The notes beneath the pieces were generated by a model that did not search any database, was not told where the DNA came from, and saw nothing but the letters and a program-made list of their open reading frames with translations. The position numbers and the translations under genes are program-made. From Ulota crispa (taxonomy: Eukaryota; Streptophyta; Bryopsida; Orthotrichales; Orthotrichaceae), in NCBI GenBank assembly GCA_963920765.1, contig OY987243.1, forward strand, positions 9,362,001 through 9,426,000: a stretch of DNA of 64,000 nt, written 5' to 3'. Below, piece by piece: positions 35,233-48,695 of the stretch. Numbering within the stretch: the first letter of the stretch is position 1; every line of letters starts with the position of its first letter.

Positions 35233-38200
35233 CAATGAGGCCTAATCTTCCCTGAGCTTGTGCACTGTATGCATGTTCACAAAATTTACAGTACATCTGG
35301 TCTCTGCAATATCACAACCGAATCTCTGCAATGAACCGGTTCTGTGCATCTGCCAGTGTATTGAAGACCATGCAATCCAACCAGGCAATGGAGGGTTACT
35401 TCTTTGTGTATAATATAGTACTGTGAGTATTCTATATTTCTGAAAACATATTCTGATTAGCAGAGTTTTACTGGCTTACCATTTTAACATTCTTGAGGAT
35501 TTGCCTCAACACGTACATTCTTGAACATAGGAATCTTTTTGTGCATGAAGATTTCTTGTTTTGCTCAGTAATATTCCTTTTGGATCCTATAAATTCTTCT
35601 TTCTCTCCTAGCCACGTGATTCCTCCACTATCTGCTCCAAGAATGTACTGTATTCTTGGAAAAGGAACCCATGTTTTGTTGAGTACGTTTCTGACCTCAT
35701 CTTAATTGAGATATTGCAAGATCCAAGAAGATAAAACTGGTAGTTGATTGAGGACCATGAATGCTCTCTAAACCTTTGAGCTTTTCTGCATTGCCGTGTA
35801 CAGGTCTTTATGGAATGCCATCTCTAGTTTTTTCTGGATTGCCATCCACCGTGGAGAAAAAGGAGTTCTCACAATAGTTTAAGAATTATGTGATTCTGAT
35901 CCAACCATGTGTTATTATGAAAATCATACTACAATCAGAATTACAGCATTTTTGAAATCAAGGAAGTTGTGAAGTAAACTCTTTTCTGTATTTTACTAAT
36001 TTGTTATGTGCACGACACCAGCCTAGAAGTTTTTTGTAGCACTTCTGTGTAATATTATACTTGAAAATAAATGAAAATAACATATCAATTAGGATTTTCA
36101 AATAAAATTTGTATATATCAATCTTAAAAGAATGATGAGAATATGTAACTCCAAGAAATAGTAATTATGATTTTCAGTATGAAGCTGGATAAGGAGTTGT
36201 AATGGATTGAAACTTTCGATGAAATCAAGAAGGATCAATACTATTGTTGTATACATTTTGTGAGTTGTTCCTACATACTCGGTAGTTATCTAGTTATTCG
36301 GAATGTTTTTAGCTTAAAATTAAAACAGCAGTAGTTTCAGAATACCGGTACTATGTGTTTGTTAACTTCACTAGGGCTTCTAAATGTAGGAAAAACCCTC
36401 AAATCGTTTACAAAATTGTATCTCACATACATGTAATTAGGAAAACGGTCATATTCTTGCTTATTTTACAAATATATTTCAACTTTGATAAATCATTTAT
36501 ATGTGTTTGGATTCAAAAATATTATACGTTTGCATCACGTTTGAAAGAACGGAATTGCGTATAAGAGGCGCTTCACACTTTCATTGAAATCTCATAACTT
36601 GGCGGGTTGAGAGTTAAAACTTGGGATTTGAGATATTGTGCAAACCTATAAATTTCAAATATCAAATTTATTTAGAAATGCCTATATGTCATATTCAACT
36701 ACATTTGGTCTACTCATGCAGTTTTGGACTTTGTTTGCAAACTTGCGAGACCTTTTAATGTTGAGCCACATAGACACCTCAATGTTTTGCATAAATCTCT
36801 CAATGTTTTGCATGGAATGCATACAAAATATCTAAAGATATCTTACTGTTTTGCATATGAATTATTATTTTTGAACTTCAAATACTCTATAATTAGTTAA
36901 ATATGCCATCTATAGGGCACTACAATTTTGCACCAAGAAAGTGGGACTTTGTCCAAGGGTTGAGTGCAACAAAAATACAAACTCAACTTGAAAGCCAAAT
37001 CCTAAATTTATAATATAACATATTCAAGATTTCAAAAGCTTTAGGTTGTAAGATTCAAATGAATAATATTTCCTAGAAATATAAACAATTTGGGTATGTC
37101 TTTTTTCATCATGTGTGCGTTTTTTTTTTTTTCCTATTGTACTCCTTTCTTGCTCTCATGTCATTTTAACCAAAAGCAAACATTGCACATTGCTTTTATG
37201 ATAATCCCAAAAAAAGTTAGAAAAATGCATGCATAATATTGAGAGATCTTGCAATACTTTCCATTTATTTTGTTTAAACATTGAGAAATCTCCCAATAAT
37301 TATACGCATAGTCCACATGAATAGTCCATGTTTAGTTACATATCACATTCTTGTTTTCTATTCAAATTTTCATTTTTGTACTTGTTTCTTATAAAAATTG
37401 AGGATCTTTTGCATACCTCTTAAGATTGTACCAACCAATATATGAAATTACTAATCAAATATTTAAGACTAAAGTTCTATTGGGTACTTTTTGTAGGTAG
37501 GAATTGCAAAAGACAAAAAGAGAGTTGTTTCAAAGACAAGTTCATTATTTCTCAACCTAAACTAATCATAAAATAGATAAATAAATAAATAAACACTAAA
37601 AATATTATACAAATAATTTGTTCCAAAGGGCCATATGCAATCCCAACATTGATTTGTTCTTTGGGGAGAGAATTTGTCATAAGCAGGATTTTAACCAAAT
37701 TCTTTTTGAGATTTTCTGAAAAAAAATCTTTGAATTAAGACTTTAAAAGGCCTTAATTTAGCTTTAGCTAGTGGCTAGTGCCAATTTTCTTGGTTCCAAC
37801 CCTCCTTTCACTTCAATCCCTTGTGAAGGAACCAACAAGGAAGATCGAGCCTTAGCCTCTTGACTACTCCAAGATGGAGGGCCTTTTAACAAGGATTCTT
37901 TCAAAAAATTACCACAACGTCCACCTACTTTCATGAATGATAAAATAAAAGACAAATGTTATAAAAATGATATTTCTTTTAATATCATGGAGGCATTGTA
38001 GTGGAATAGCAAATATTGGAACATGATTTTAGCGGCATTTTTCTTTTTTTTTACTCTTACAAATTGATCTTTGGATGCAACTAGCCAACTACATGCAATG
38101 ATAATTGTAATGATATTAAAGTTTATGAAGCTTAATGTTGTTTGTAAAAAGAAAATTGTACACCTATTCAACTAATCCAAGGAACATAAACTAGCAAATG

Positions 38201-41200
38201 GGATGTTTGGCAATGATACCTCATTTAGCTGAATATGGACTATCCAAAGTGTTGGATTATCCAAACTCCATAAGTTATAGTTCAAAATTTGTTTTGGTTT
38301 GCTAATCATTGAGAGGTACTTGCAAAGTATAAATAGATACTTCCAAAATATTGAAAGACATGTCCAAATTAGAAAACATGCAAACTTTGAAAAATGTGTA
38401 CTCAAAATGTTGAAATATCTTCATTGTTTGAGGACATTGATAGTTTACATCTAGCTAAATGTTGCAGAAAAACCACTATGATTGCAAGTTTTATGATGAT
38501 GTAAATAAAATATAATGTCAAATTGAAAAATAATGAAGTATCTTCTTGCCACCACCACTTTGACATTTTAAGAGTGACCTCTCTTTCAAATATCAAATAT
38601 CACCACATAAAGATCTAATATATTGACCACTTTATTGCATCCATAGAAGAGAAAAAAGGAAGACTTTTATCATTAAGAAACTAATATATATTTTTTAAAG
38701 TGGTACAAAGCATTAAGATTTTTCTTTTTTAAATTTTAAGAAGACAAAATTGATGTTGGACATAGTAGAATACAAAGTGGATTGTCTAGTTGATTAATTG
38801 TTGGTCTATCTTCCTCAAAAATTGAATTGTTCTCAAATTAATGAGTAGACTATATGGCCATTTTTATTATATTCAAGCTTTGATTGTGATTAACGTATTC
38901 ATGTGGCATCATGTAACGTGTTCTTCTATGAGATTCCTTCCTAGTAAAATGCCCATGACGCTTGAATAAGCAAGGAGAACACCAAGAGTGATGCCTTAGG
39001 CTTTACAATAGATCAAATGGAAAAATAGCTAAGAGCTCTAAGCTTATTGAGACAAAGTGAGTAGAAAAGCTTTCATGCTTGAAAAGTTGATAAAAACATT
39101 TACATATGGAACTAAAAATAAAAGTCACAATATTCATTAGTTTGGAAAAATCTTTTCCAACACCAATTTTGAGATAGGGTAGTTGCAAGAATGACTTGCC
39201 AATTTTGTCTCAAACACCCTTAAATTGGTAGTACTAGGTAGTACTATGAGCTTTTGAAATAATTTTTTTTAAATAAAATAAAATATGGAAAATTTGTAAA
39301 GCACTTAAAGTAGCATACTCTGAAAATTCAAAACTAGAAAATTTTATTCTATAAGTCATGCACAAAAATAGATCGACAGAAATTACCAATAAAAAGACAA
39401 TTTCATTTTTGCTTTTTAGAAAGTAGCAAAAAAATTCAAAATAAATAAATAAAAAGTGGCCATTTTTTATCTCTCTCATTAGCTTGAACAAATGCAAGTG
39501 CTTTTGGAGGAAGGTTTTTGTCTTTCACCAATGGAGGGAGAAAGGATGCCCACTTTGAGACAATGTGTAGGGCAGAGTTTTTTGAGTTTTGTAAAATCAA
39601 TTTACAAATCCATGTAATGCTTCCTAATGAACAAATTCCTTGATTTGTGGCATGAGATTTGCTTTTTTCAATCCAAAATAGTACTAAAAACCACCAAAAC
39701 TACCAAGGTAGACATGCAATTGGGGTCCACTTAAAAATAGTAATTTTTTTTTTTTAATTTATTGAATGTTAATAACTTTCATGTTCATCTTACTTTGAAA
39801 TTTTAAGTCAAAATGGTTAAAAATGCAAAAGATAAGACCCAAAAACCACCCGCAGGAGGTGAAGGGGACAAAAAGCAAGACAGGTTATTCTTGCAATCAC
39901 CAGATATTAAATTATGCATTTGTGAGAATATTTTAATGATTTAAAGTGATTTTTTAATAATTATTTCAAGATATCTCATCATCAATGTAAGGTCTTGACA
40001 AAATCATCATAAATTTCACTCTAAATCACCAAAAAACTCTTAAAACTGAAAATTTAGAAGTCCCAAAATTGGTTGTTTTCCAAAATCATTGAAAATCACG
40101 TTACAACAATTGAAGTAAATCAATACTGATAATTTTCTAAAATTGACAGTGCTCAGGTTGTGCTTATGAGGATTAGATGCGCAAAAAAAGGTCGGAAGAG
40201 ATACCCCTCATAGAAGTATGATATGTCATGTATCAGTGTGAAATTAAAAATTCATATCTTTTAAATTATTAAAACTAAAAGGTGGAAAGTTATAAATTGA
40301 AAGTCATAAGCAAATAGAGAAACAGGAACCTCAAAAAAAAAAAAAAATTGTGCAAAATACTGGGAGATTTATGCAAAACATCAAGAAATTTTCCAATGGA
40401 AAACACAGTCCAAAATTGCTTTACATTTTAAAATTTATTAAAGGTGTCATTGTTCAAAGAATTTATTTTCAAAAAAGTTACACAAATTCATTAAAAGCAT
40501 TGAGGTATCGCCTGTCATCTTAAATTTTTATCCAATAGGTTCTCTATAATGGATATCTCAAAGTCATAGTATTCTACCTTAGGCTTGTGCTTTGTTTTTA
40601 ATTTATTTGCTTCAAACTGTGGCATTATATAGAGCATGATTGTCTTATGTCTGTTCTCAAATCTTTTGGTTTTTCACTTTTTATAATTCAGAGATTGAAT
40701 GACAAATATTGAAAGTTTTGAAGTTTTTGTACCTATGTATATAAGTTATCTATTTAGGAAATCCTAAGATATGTGACTAACTCAGTAGATGTATTTTACA
40801 AGTGTTTTGAGACACAATTAACAGCCTACACTCTACATTTAAAAACGTTCTAAGATAATAATAAGTCTTATAGTACTTCTTATTGCTCACTATGGTTGCC
40901 TTGCCAAGAAAATTTAAAGCAACAATAAGAACAAATCGTGATTGGAATTTTTTTTACTCAATTGGAAGATTATTCATTTGGAAATTCAATATGAATAAGG
41001 TTTTACAAAACTATCATTAAGTAAGTCCTAGAAAACCTTGATACGTGCATTTCATTGAGTTTTTTTAGTAGTTGACCACCCATATGGGCCATATGTTACT
41101 AACAAATCATAAGTACATATACTTATGATTGTACAAAGTAATCATGTGTTAGTAAAGCAATTTTTTTCATGGAGTAAATTTTTCACCAAAGTTTTTCAAG

Positions 41201-41890
41201 TGTTGTGATATCATAAACATAAGAAACTTAAAATATTAAATCTTAGCAGCGCATATATCTAATTTTGGACTATAAAAAGGTCAGTAGCAATAATCTACAC
41301 ACAAAACTTCAAGAAACATCCAAATATTTTAAATATGAGATATGCAAAGTATCTGGAGGTTTATGCAAAATGTTCAAAGATCTATGTCCCTGCAACATTA
41401 GAAGATCTGTATATGTTTTACAAACAAAGTCTATAATTACATGAACACTCCAGATTTTGTTAATAAATATGGCATGTTAAAACTACATGAATACAACAGG
41501 ATATTTCTCCAAATAAGAAAGTTTAAAATAAAATAAACGTACGTGACGGAACAATTACATAGCATTGATAAAACTGAAAGAAATTTTTGTTGAAACTGAA
41601 AAGAACTTGTGAAATAAAAAGTCCGAGGGTACATTCTAGAATGTTCTACAGGGGCCCGATTGACAACAATTTCCAAATAATGGCGGGTCAACTAAAACTC
41701 AAGTTCCGAAATTCAAATCCAAAATTGGTGGTGGCGGGGTTGGAGCCATCAGCGGTGAAAGGGTCCTTTCACGCTAATGAGCGATGTTACTCCAATCTCC
41801 GCGCTCGATCAATTCGCATCCGCTCTCGAGCTTGGCTGCTTCGAATCCACATTTTTCTCGCAGACAACCTTGCTCCTCCGTTTGCTCGTA
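35233..41890. other. Long AT-rich intergenic stretch, nothing recognised
   Basis: The first few hundred bases are presumably the 3' UTR of the ARG1-like gene. The rest (about 6.5 kb) is AT-rich, with many short homopolymer runs. No exon, RNA gene or element boundary was found. The stretch lacks the TTAA and AGGTAG families that crowd other spacers. Confidence 0.5.
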
Positions 41891-41959
41891 AATGCCATTC
41901 CATGCCTTCGCAATTAACTCGAACTGCATCGGAATTCTCCATCGGCAAGTCTTTTCGAT

Positions 41960-42560
41960 TCTAGCTGCTTTCTTCCAATCAATTCAAGCCCGAATTCAAG
42001 CTACTTTGTGTAAAAATTCGGCTGCAGCAAGTGCAGGTCATCTTTTCTTTTCATTTCCTGTAGATTGCCATCACACTTTTCACGTCCGTTTTTATTTTGG
42101 TATGTGCAGTCGTCATAACATTTGTCATGAGGCAAAGTCGATTCTAGCTGCCTTCTTCCGATCAATTCAAGCTACTTTGTGTAAAAATTCGGATGCAGCA
42201 AGTGCAGGTCATCTATTCTTTTCATTTCCTGTAGGTTGCCATCGCACGTTTTCATGTTCGTTCTGATTTTGGTATAAATTGCTTTCTTCCGATCAATTCA
42301 AGCTATTTTGTGTGGACATCAGCTGCAACAAGTGCAGGTCATCTTTTCTTTTCATTTCCTCTAGTTTGCCATCGCACTTTTTCATGGTCGTTCTGATATT
42401 GGTATAAGCTGTCTTCTTCCGATCAATTCAAGCTTCTGTGTGTAAAATTCGGATGCAACAAGTGCAGGTCATCTTTTCTTTTCGTTCCCTGTAGGTTGCC
42501 ATTGCACTTTTCATGTTCGTTCTGATTTCGGTGTGTTTTCAGTCGTCATAACAGTTGTCA
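41960..42560 (+). repeat. Four imperfect tandem repeats in the leader of the expansin locus
   Basis: Units start near 41966, 42148, 42281 and 42411, each about 130-180 bp. Each holds TTCTTCCGATCAATTCAAGC, then a TTGTGTAAAAATTCGG-type block, then AAGTGCAGGTCATCTTTTC, then TTTCCTGTAGGTTGCCAT. A fragment recurs at about 42717. Each unit has a potential acceptor (GTGCAG or CTGTAG), so they may be duplicated leader exons or introns. The first and last units share TCGTCATAACA..TGTCATGAGG tails. Confidence 0.8.
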
Positions 42561-43787
42561 TGAGGAGAAGGCGAGCTAGTAAGAGAAAACTAGTTTTAAA
42601 CGTGTGATACGATCATGGATTTGGAGTATCAATTACACTAAATAATCGGAGATGTGCCGCGGACATTTTTTTTTACAATTTAGCTTCCGCTCCCTGATCT
42701 TTTTTGATTCCTGGTGGCTTTCTTCCGATCACTTCAAGCAGATTTGTTAATTCCAGCAACAGATCTCGAGCTCACATGCAGTTCATTGTTTTCTGAGGTT
42801 ACTATTGCCTTTATTCTATTGCTTGCTGATTTAATTTGTGAATTGGAGTCTTCATTGCAGTAGACAGCAAGTGAAAAGAAGTGGCTCAGAAATGAATTTC
42901 GATCATTATTCTCGAAGATTGATGATTCCTAACAAAGTGAGCGAGGTACTTTGGAAATTTTGAGTCCTTGCGGTTGATTCTCTTATTCTGATCCAACTGT
43001 TTTTCATCAATTCATTCTACTTTATGACTATTCTGGCAGCTGGTACAGCACTCACATCGTTGTATTTCTACAAGATACAATCGCTTCATTTATGTTGCGT
43101 TCTGATTTTTCTAAAGTGAGGTCGTCATAATAGTAGACTTTCACAACAAACTTTTGTTAATTAATTCTGTCAGTTTCAGGAATTCTTCACAACACTCTTT
43201 AATTGGATTGACATGGTTCCGTGGAGGGAAGCAATCTTGTCTTGCACTCTGGTGGCCGAGATTTACTCAGGGAGCTGTTCATGCATCTGTTGATCGCGCA
43301 TGTAGAATGCAGTCAAAGTCCTTGTTTAGGATATTGAGGCGGTTGTGATTCAGTGGAGGTGAATTGGAAACTCATATTTGTGATAAGACTAGCATGACGT
43401 TTTATTTGTAATGAAAGTTGTATTAGCTAGAGAAGGTGAGAATATGCATTTGAAACAGCCTGTTTCCTAATGTCTAGATCGAGTAAGATTTTTTGCCTCA
43501 AAAATTGTTGAGCTACTTGCTCCAAAGGAACATTTGGCAATGATCTAAATAATTCAAACCATGGTCACCCGTTTGTATGCAGTTGATGAATTGGTGCAAG
43601 GAGCCTGAGGCACCATGTTTTGAATATACAAGAGATAATCATGCTTGTGGAGTGGAATTAATCTGTGGTAACTGATTTAGATTTCATTAATATTTAATTT
43701 CATGAAGCATTTTCGAAAGCTCATTATTGTGTTTGAGATGGCTTTTGTAATTGCAGGGACATCCAGGAGATCATTTCATCCTTAGGA

Positions 43788-44926
43788 ATGACGACGACCT
43801 CATCAATTGCAGTGCTAGTCTTGTTGGCGCTCACCGTGCATTTAGTGGATGGGAGTACGCACATGCCACGTTCTACGGGTCACCCAGTGGGCGCGGTACG
43901 GAAGGAGGAGCTTGCGGATATCAAAACACGTTCTCTCGTGGATATGGAGCCGTGACTGCTGCTCTAAGCACTGCTCTGTTTAGCGGAGGAGCAGCTTGTG
44001 GAGCGTGTTTCCAGCTTCGGTGTGTTAAAATCGAGGAAACTCCTACTAAGAAGAACTGGTGCTGGAAATTCTCTTGAAACATAACTGTAACTGCTACAAA
44101 TTTCTGTCCACCAGGCTCTGAAGGCGGGTGGTGCAATCCTCCCCTACACCACTTTGATTTGTCAATGCCTGCCTTCACAAACCTTGCTAAGCACGAGGGA
44201 GTTCTACCGGTGTACTACAAGAGGTATTTCAGCTAGATTGCGATCCTGTTTTAACATTCTAGTTGGCACGTAATGCCCATGTCCAAACCCGTGTGAAGTT
44301 CAGGAATCGTGGCATGATTGTTTTAAAGAAAATTCGGAACTAATTAACAAAATATTTTCCTTAATTTGGGAATAATACTTTCCCAAAACGGATTTTGAGA
44401 TACTGAAATTTTGCATTTGTGAGAATATTTTGGTGATGTAAACTGAGTGTTTTGATCATCCCTTCAAGATCTTGAAGCAATCATCAGAGAATTCACTCTA
44501 AATCACCTCAAAACTCGTAGAAATGAAGTATTCAGAAGTCCCAAAATCGAGGATTTCTCCTCAATTAACGAATATCGCGTTCTATCTCTAAATTGCTAAT
44601 GTGGATTTTGCTGTACTGACAGGGTTAGTTGTGTTAAGCATGGTGGAATTCGCTTCACTATAGAAGGCAATCCTTGGTTCCTTATGATCCTCTTCCACAA
44701 TGTAGGTGGCCCAGGCGATTTGAAGTCAGTGCAGATCCACAGCCTTTCCTCGGGATGGATCTCTATGTTCTGAAACTGGGGTGCACTCTGGACAGTCCCA
44801 AGAAAACTAACGGGCTTCTTTTCTTTCATGATCACCGGTAGCGACGAACGCTCTCTCAACGTCACAAACGCGGTCGGCGTAGGATGGGGGTTTGGGCAAA
44901 CTTGGGAGGCAAACTCAAATTTCTAG
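43788..44926 (+). pseudogene. Alpha-expansin pseudogene
   Basis: Alpha-expansins loosen cell walls non-enzymatically. A signal peptide starts at 43788 ([20 protein letters not shown]). The mature part follows in another frame from 43850 ([31 protein letters not shown], then [14 protein letters not shown] with the HFD motif). A GT/AG intron separates 44223 from 44633-10, that is, exon 2 starts at 44623 and encodes VSCVKHGGIRFTIEG, FHNVGGPGDL, NWGALW and a final GWGFGQTW. Three defects are seen: a frame break between signal peptide and mature part near 43845, TGA at 44075-44077 (KFS*NITVT) and TGA at 44771-44773 (ISMF*NWGALW). Both stops sit where the family commonly has Arg, so CGA to TGA changes are likely. 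The rest is well conserved, so inactivation looks recent. An assembly or sequencing error could explain one defect but hardly all three. Confidence 0.88.
44338..44583. repeat. Degenerate foldback in the expansin pseudogene intron
   Basis: ATATTTTCCTTAATTTGGGA at the left and CTCAATTAACGAATATCGCG at the right resemble the AACGCCATATT family inwardly facing ends. Weak match; inferred as an old member. Confidence 0.4.
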
Positions 44927-45895
44927 TGAATTCAGTTCGTTCGCTCGAATGTTTCGAAACAATACTTTGCTCTCAGTCGAACCCTATATCATCCAATTTC
45001 AAGTCACTATCAACTTGACGGTATGGGGATTGATTCTTGACTCACAGTCTAGATTTCGGTCATCATTTTTCTTGCACTTGTTTACTTGTATTGATCGTCT
45101 TTACTGGTTCCAAGAAGTCTAGCTTGCATGAATTTGTAACATTATAATTGTAATAGAGTTCGAGGATTGATGTTTCTGCAACGATGGCAAAATTTCTGCC
45201 ACTTCAAATGCTTGAATAGAACAAATTTTAGAATTGCATTCGAGTAGCAAGCATTTCATCTCAGCAATGGTGCTGGATCAATCCAGAGATATTCTAGTTT
45301 AACGAACAATGCGAGTATTCCTTGCCTCTCACAGATTTTTATTTTATTTGTAATTTATTTTCCAGGGAGAAATGTAATGTTGAAAACATTGGAAGATCTA
45401 TATTGGTGCGCAGACAACATCACCAATATTACATACCAATGTCTTCAATATTATATACATCCTCGTGTCTGTATTAATATAAATCTGTTTGGGGGCGTGT
45501 ACTGTACTTTTCCAGGTGCATGATTGTACCTGAAGTGTTGTTTACACTTTGCTAAGATTCAATTTTTCGAGATCATAGGATGAAAGTTCCCACTAATAAA
45601 ATCTAAGAGCATTATATTTTGCAGTTCTTTGAACATAATATGTAATCAACAAGTCAGAAATGAAGAAAAAACCGGCATTCCTAAGTCAACGAAACCGAGC
45701 AATATTGGCTTAAACGTTTGTAAAGATTTCAAACCGCAAAATCCACTTCTTTGTAAGTTTTGTATTTTGACTCCCTTGACCCAACCAAAATTTGAGTTAG
45801 TGTTGAGTGACATAAGTGAGAAGTTTATGTAACCCAAGTGGCCAACGTAGCAGGAACATAAAGATAATTCGTAATCAATATGTCAATAGCTAATA

Positions 45896-46154
45896 AGTCA
45901 CACCATATTAAGTAATTTGGGTCAAAACGATCATTTTGGGACTTTTGAAGATTTTGGGTGATCACCCCAAACTGAGCTCCAGCATTTTTTTTGGTACACG
46001 CGTCCTCACCTAAGAGGAGGAATTTGTAAGGGAAAAAATCTTAGTGGCTCATACTGAACCTGATACTTTTGAATTCAGTTTGAGGTGACTATTTTGGATT
46101 GAGGTGGAGTACAAAATGTACCTTTATTTTTCCCAATTTACCTAATATGGCGTT
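45896..46154. repeat. Foldback element, AACGCCATATT family
   Basis: CACCATATTAAGTAATTTGG at the left faces CCAATTTACCTAATATGGCG at the right. The interior shares the TCCTCACCTAAGAGGAGGAA and AAAATCTTAGTGGCTCA blocks with 20627-20892 and 54747-55011. Confidence 0.65.
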
Positions 46155-47124
46155 AAGAGTAGTTATAACAACAAAGAGCTACATCAAGGTCATGGAAGAT
46201 GAGGGTGTAAACTTAGTGTAAGGAGAACCAAGTGCATTTTATTAGGAAGACCCAAACATAATCACCACGTCAAGGAGTCACAACAAAGCGCAAAAGCGCA
46301 CGTATGAGTAAACTAACAATTATAAAATTCAACAAAATTAGAAAAGTACTTAACATTTGGAGTGTTTCAGACGTACTGAAGCTTGTAGCGCAAAGCTCAA
46401 CTCAATGATAAGGTAGTCTGCTCTAATTGGGACCCTCACATTTAAAGCAATCCATAGCAAGTCCAAGAATGGATATGAGATGGTTCTTGAATGTACCCTT
46501 CTTAGTTTTAAAAAAAAATGTATTTTATCGCAAGAGCCAATCATACTCCTCTATTCACTTGATCTCTTTACAAGTTGCAAGGGGATGCTTTATGGGAGAA
46601 CTAGGGTCACAAATAAGTGCCTACTACAAAAAAATTTGAAAATTCATAATAAAATCAATAATCCATTTCTCTTTAACAGAAAATTAGGCAGAAAATCTTC
46701 ATGTCTTGAAAAGCCCATGAAAATCTAGAACAGCCCCTAAAGTGACGGTTTTAGAGCGACTACCTTAATGGGAAAACGCGTTATGGTACGAATGACTCGT
46801 GACACACCGATAGTACCGATTCACAACGAATGTTAAGTATTTTTCCGATATCAATATTTGACAGGCACAGCACATCTCATTACTGAAACAACTGAGAATT
46901 AGGGGCGATAAGGCAGTGTAAATATAAGCCATGGAATGCGTATGGAAAAACCATAATCAAATAATTGTATGCACTTCTGCAGGTTATCTTCAAAACCAAC
47001 AAGCCAAGTACGATTTAATAATCATATGGAATAGGATACTAAAAAAAGTACACTATGCGGCGATAAGGTCAGAGTCAAGTGCGGCACTGACAAAGAATTT
47101 TGAAGTACATAAGCTTTGGTTTAA

Positions 47125-47820
47125 CCCCTAAAGGCCCAAGGGCCCGTTTGGGGGACAAATGGAAGTTCACGGGCATGTACCTATGGTTAAATTTCTGAAG
47201 GTGAGGAATTCAAAAATATACATGGGAGTGTAATTTTTTCTTTCATTCCGACATTTATTGAAGAAGTTAAAAATGAATAATTGAAAAACAGGGGATTCTG
47301 GGCAGCCCAAAAACTTCTTAAAAAATTGCGTGTTTTTCAAATAAAAATCTGAAATAGGTTCTTTAGACTTATATAGATGTGGGGAGCTTTGAATCATTCA
47401 ATTTTGATACATGAGATGAAAGCTATGAGAAGTTTTAGTTTGCGGGTAGGTGTGATTTTGAGAGAAACCACACCTACCCGCAAACTAAAACTTCTCACAG
47501 CTTTCATCTCATGTATCAAAATTGAATGATTCAAAGCTCCCCACATCTATATAAGTCTAAAGAACCTATTTCATATTTTTATTTGAAAAACACGCAATTT
47601 TTTAAGAAGTTTTTGGGCTGCCCAGAGTCCCCTGTTTTTCAATTATTCATTTTTAACTTCTTCAATAAATGTCAAAATGAAGAAAAAATTACATTCCCAT
47701 GTAGATTTTTGAATTCCTCACCTTCAATAAAAGTTTCAAAATATCACACAAAGTAGTTTAGCCATAAGTACATGCCCAAAATCCCATTTGTCCCTTGAAG
47801 GGACAATGGGCCTTTAGGGG
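47125..47820. mobile_element. TTAA-flanked foldback element, 696 bp, near-perfect hairpin
   Basis: CCCCTAAAGGCCCAAGGGCC at the left faces a right end GGGCCTTTAGGGG. TTAA lies at 47121-47124 and 47821-47824. The two arms are so alike that the same 60-odd-residue frame is open on opposite strands of each. The turn is near 47455. It belongs to the subfamily of 14360, 54.0 kb and 58021. Confidence 0.88.
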
Positions 47821-47841
47821 TTAAGAGACTGCACTGCTTAA

Positions 47842-48176
47842 CCCTTAAATGACGGATGTATCACCGTGGCTTGCCCTACCTGTAGCATTCTACAATATTT
47901 TACACATGGGCACCAATAGTATTGCTTCAAAAAGTTGGAAAAGTCTATAGTGCATGGTGCCCTCGTGAAAATTGCAAGAAGGGCAGCTCGGGAGCTAACA
48001 CCATGTATCACAATTTGTGTTACAAAATAAAATGAACGTATCTCAAACCTTCCATGATACACTAGGCTTTTATGATCACTTCTGAAAAAAAATCAGATCA
48101 ATCTTTTTCTGGGATACAGAGTTTTAGTTTTTTTCTGAGGCAGCGGACGTTTTTCGTCTGTGCCGACGTTTAGGGG
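47842..48176. mobile_element. TTAA-flanked element, 335 bp
   Basis: Left end CCCTTAAATGACGG, right end GACGTTTAGGGG, TTAA at 47838-47841 and 48177-48180. It lies only 17 bp from the preceding TTAA element and shares its interior with 24494-24870. Confidence 0.75.
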
Positions 48177-48695
48177 TTAAGCACAGTTCATTAAGGACAT
48201 CTTCATTGAAATAACTAAGCATTCTTTCTTAAAGTTCAATTAGAACCTCGAAACGGGTTCTTGAAAGCTTGCATACCTTGAAATGACTACATTCTTTCAC
48301 GTACTGCGGATGTTACTCCAAGCTTCCACAAGTTCCAAAAAAAAATTTGCTAAGCATTCAATAACACGATAGAGCATAGACCTCATATGCAAGCATCGAT
48401 TTCATAGCGCAACTAGTGTTCACTAGTGTCATTCTAAAACAACCTGAGGCACATTTTCGGAAGGTGATTCATAATGTGATGGACATTCATCGCTTTCCCG
48501 TATATATACACATGCAGAAACGTTACGACTGCCAGCAATAAGAACGCGAGAACACTATTTCACATAATGAGAGCATTAGTAAATACTGGGAATCGAAAGG
48601 GCCCCCACAGAACATGAAATGACTTTCTCAAAGAGTTTCCAGGAGCTTCACGTTAATAGAAAATGTACTCAACGAAGTCAGGAGCACCAGAAAAT

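Noticed and set aside
43751..44077. An intact expansin starting upstream in the mature frame
   Set aside because: That frame has no ATG and no signal peptide before the mature part, and it still ends at the internal TGA.
44075..44773. TGA read as selenocysteine or corrected by RNA editing in the expansin gene
   Set aside because: Land plants lack selenoprotein synthesis, and editing is organellar; a frame break is also present, so a pseudogene is simpler.
47167..47756. Two nearly identical short proteins on opposite strands
   Set aside because: They are the two arms of one hairpin element, not a gene pair.
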